In this document: piece by piece, positions 5,618-7,442 of the stretch
How the letters are laid out: each line of letters begins with the position of its first letter
Position numbering within the stretch: position 1 is the stretch's first letter
Origin: GAS188 sp035949255
GTDB lineage: Bacteria; Pseudomonadota; Alphaproteobacteria; Rhizobiales; Beijerinckiaceae
Assembly: GCA_035949255.1 (NCBI GenBank)
Contig: DASZIL010000174.1
Location: 1 to 7,442, forward strand
Length of the DNA: 7,442 bases
Direction: 5' to 3'
Made by a program: the position numbers and the translations under genes
Notes under the pieces: generated by a model
Seen by the model: only the letters and a program-made list of their open reading frames with translations
The model's database searches: none
Told to the model about the DNA's origin: nothing

Positions 5618-7442
<1,825 letters not shown>

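Overview
The window is GC-rich, strongly GC3-biased bacterial chromosome that reads as an alphaproteobacterium, most likely a member of the Hyphomicrobiales (Rhizobiales). The basis is codon use, the DUF2066 protein type and the mix of BKACE, GGT-like and KatG genes. The genus cannot be fixed from the sequence. Six protein genes are supported, two of them cut by the window edges. No rRNA, tRNA, insertion sequence, phage gene or CRISPR array was seen.

Left block (1-3703) looks metabolic. On the minus strand lie a standalone formyltransferase of the 10-formyl-THF hydrolase type (795 down to 1, cut at its C-terminus) and, upstream of it, a gamma-glutamyltransferase-family Ntn-hydrolase (2536-941). 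Divergent from them on the plus strand is a BKACE/DUF849 beta-keto acid cleavage enzyme (2774-3703). The shared 237-bp gap between the GGT-like and BKACE genes carries two inverted copies of a CAAGCTTG-centred palindrome. A strong palindrome follows the GGT-like stop codon. One inferred reading is a small catabolic locus: amide hydrolysis (GGT-like), C-C cleavage of a beta-keto acid (BKACE) and one-carbon/formyl-folate handling (formyltransferase). The substrate is unknown.

Middle block (3704-4609) holds a small exported Tyr/Gly/Pro-rich protein with a glycine-zipper segment (4216-3776, minus). Next comes a 393-bp stretch without a supported gene: an AT-rich half, then a GC-rich half in which one plus frame keeps coding-like codon use but lacks a start, possibly a gene remnant.

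Right block (4610-7442) has a secreted or periplasmic DUF2066 protein (5428-4610, minus) divergent from katG (5618 to the edge, plus), a bifunctional catalase-peroxidase with all its key residues in the visible part. The 189-bp gap between them holds a candidate sigma-70-like promoter and an inverted repeat that could be an operator for katG.

Most of the window is ordinary. The points most worth following are the GGT-like/BKACE/formyltransferase neighbourhood, the loss of the canonical substrate-binding arginine in the GGT-like protein, and the repeated CAAGCTTG palindromes.
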